DNA from: Paraburkholderia bryophila | GTDB lineage: Bacteria; Pseudomonadota; Gammaproteobacteria; Burkholderiales; Burkholderiaceae | Reading direction: 5' to 3' | NCBI RefSeq assembly: GCF_003269035.1 | Contig: NZ_QLTK01000003.1 | Location: 370,204 to 434,203 of the forward strand | DNA length: 64,000 bases | Part shown: one piece after another, positions 62,926 through 64,000 of the stretch | Layout: the number at the start of each line of letters is the position of its first letter | Numbering within the stretch: position 1 is the stretch's first letter | The notes under the pieces: model-generated | Told to the model about the DNA's origin: nothing | Database searches by the model: none | The model's input: only the letters and a program-made list of their open reading frames with translations | Translations under genes and position numbers: made by a program

Positions 62926-63890
62926 ATGCTATACGATCAGATGTTCGGCTTTCTGTTCTGCTGTCCGTTGTCGGGTGGCGCATTGCATCGCTCATCGCGG
63001 TTACAGCGCATTCTCGCGGAAGTGGTGAGGCTCGGGTATCAGACCACGCTTACCGATGCGATCCCGGAAGCCAGTTCCGCGATGCGCAGCGACGCGGGGA
63101 TAGGATTGGTCGCGATCGAATGGTCATTGAACGAATCGGAAAGCGACGTCGAAGGTTTCATACGTTTTGTTCGTGGGCGTGGCCTCGATGTCCCCATCTT
63201 CGTCCTGGTCGAGCGGCATCTGCTTCAGGAAATACCGGTCACCGTATTGGGACAGGTCACCGGCTATATCTTTGCCGAAGAGGACACACCGGAATTCGTC
63301 GCTCGCAATCTGGTGAGTCACCTTCACATGTATGTGCAATCACTGAAGACGCCGTTCTTCGGTGCCATGGTCGACTACGCCGAGCAGGCGAACCAGATGT
63401 GGACGTGTCCCGGCCACAATGGCGGGATCTTTTACCAGAAGAGTCCGATTGGCCGCGCGTTCGTCCAGCACATGGGCGAAGCGGTGTTTCGCAACGATCT
63501 CGACAACTCCGTGACCGAACTGGGTGATCTCCTCGTCCACGAGGGACCGGCGCTCGCGGCAGAAAAAGCCGCTGCCCGGATCTTCGGCGCCGACAGAACC
63601 TACTTCGTGCTGAACGGCACCTCGACGTCGAACAAGATTGCGCTGACAGCGCTGGTCGCACCGGGCGATCTGGTGCTTTTCGATCGCAACAATCACAAAG
63701 CCGCGCATCATGGCGCTTTGCTGCTGGGGGGCGGCATTCCGGTCTATTTGCAGACGCAGCGCAATGCGCACGGCATGATCGGGCCGATCGATTTCGATGC
63801 ACTGGATGAAGAGCGGATCCGAACCTGCATTCGCGATCATCCACTCATCGGCGATCGCGAGGCGTGGAAGCGCAAGCGGCCGTTCCGGGT
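62926..63890 (+). CDS. Orn/Lys/Arg decarboxylase, interrupted after ~321 codons
   Basis: ATG 62926 with CGGAG eight bases before. The N-terminal wing domain (FCCPLSGGALHRSSRLQRIL, GYIFAEEDTPEFVARNLVSH) and the start of the PLP domain (MWTCPGHNGGIFYQKSPIGR, NGTSTSNKIALTALVAPGDL, DRNNHKAAHHGALL) match inducible ornithine/lysine/arginine decarboxylases. After REAWKRKRPFR the expected family sequence stops and unrelated residues follow, exactly where an intron-like sequence begins (63889-63891). The PLP lysine is not reached. Without splicing the enzyme is truncated. Pairs with the antiporter upstream. Confidence 0.88.
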
Positions 63891-64000
63891 GTGCGCCGTG
63901 AAAAGGTGGCGCTTTCCAGCGGGTGCAAGCCCCGCCCGGCAAATGCTCCAGCCGGAAGCAACCGGAGCAGCTATGGAGGCAACGAAGTGGCTGAAGCCTT
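63889..64000 (+). mobile_element. Group II intron, 5' end (partial), inserted in the decarboxylase gene
   Basis: The sequence from GTGTGCG (63889) or GTGCGCC (63891) fits the 5' GUGYG consensus. GCGCC then pairs with GGCGC about 12 bases on, followed by GCGGGTGCAAGCCCCGC, a stem-loop I associate with domain I of bacterial group II introns, and by CCGG/GCTCC helices. The maturase/reverse transcriptase gene would lie outside the window. Splicing would restore the decarboxylase frame. Confidence 0.7.

Noticed and set aside
1..64000. CRISPR arrays, tRNA or rRNA genes, phage or plasmid origin
   Set aside because: No spaced repeat arrays, no tRNA-like cloverleaf ending in CCA, and no rRNA, integrase or replication-initiator sequence was recognised.

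Overview
The window is high-GC, gene-dense DNA typical of a beta-proteobacterium. Protein families, codon use and gene neighbourhoods look like Burkholderia/Paraburkholderia; this assignment is inference from gene content, and no rRNA or tRNA marker is present. I see no tRNA, rRNA, CRISPR array or prophage. The only mobile element is what looks like the first ~110 bases of a group II intron at the right edge.

Left block (1-9.1 kb) is organosulfur acquisition. A minus-strand gene at the edge fuses an SfnB/DszC-type flavin oxidoreductase to the start of a TauD-type dioxygenase. Two SsuA-like binding proteins flank a complete family 2A encapsulin operon: rhodanese, EpsC-type serine acetyltransferase, XRE regulator, shell protein, and a cysteine desulfurase with a ~280-residue disordered cargo-loading extension. 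A perfect intrinsic terminator closes the operon. Next (9.2-16.6 kb) come an SDR enzyme, a LysR-controlled C45 acyltransferase / alpha-beta hydrolase / MHS transporter set, a zinc-finger protein and a split chromate transporter. From 16.8 to 24.5 kb lies a full pentitol-type operon: ABC binding protein, two permeases, polyol dehydrogenase, ATPase, AraC regulator and xylulokinase.

Right block (about 28-64 kb) is an accessory stress and low-oxygen-like region. It holds an alcohol dehydrogenase, a VIT-family transporter, an MscS channel, two PRC-barrel paralogues, a broken PPK2, a ClpG/ClpK-type disaggregase, a 1491-residue CheB-CheR-PAS-kinase-REC-REC-LuxR signalling protein, hemerythrin, SPFH, L,D-transpeptidase and BON proteins, GH65 plus beta-phosphoglucomutase, an ABC/HlyD/NodT exporter, two GH13 enzymes, and an amino-acid antiporter with a decarboxylase. 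From memory it resembles the low-oxygen-activated (lxa) locus of Burkholderia cenocepacia.

The most notable signal is a repeated 14-base box (TGAGTAGTTTCCGA) found seven times between 28.7 and 57.3 kb. Every copy points at a gene start, and six of seven have a -10-like hexamer at a fixed distance. It resembles the FixJ-type site I remember (GTAAGTAGTTTCCC), and the giant kinase in the same region ends in a FixJ/LuxR-type DNA-binding domain. This suggests a local FixJ-like regulon. Decay is also visible: a caspase-like gene and PPK2 carry internal deletions or frame breaks, and the decarboxylase is interrupted by the intron.
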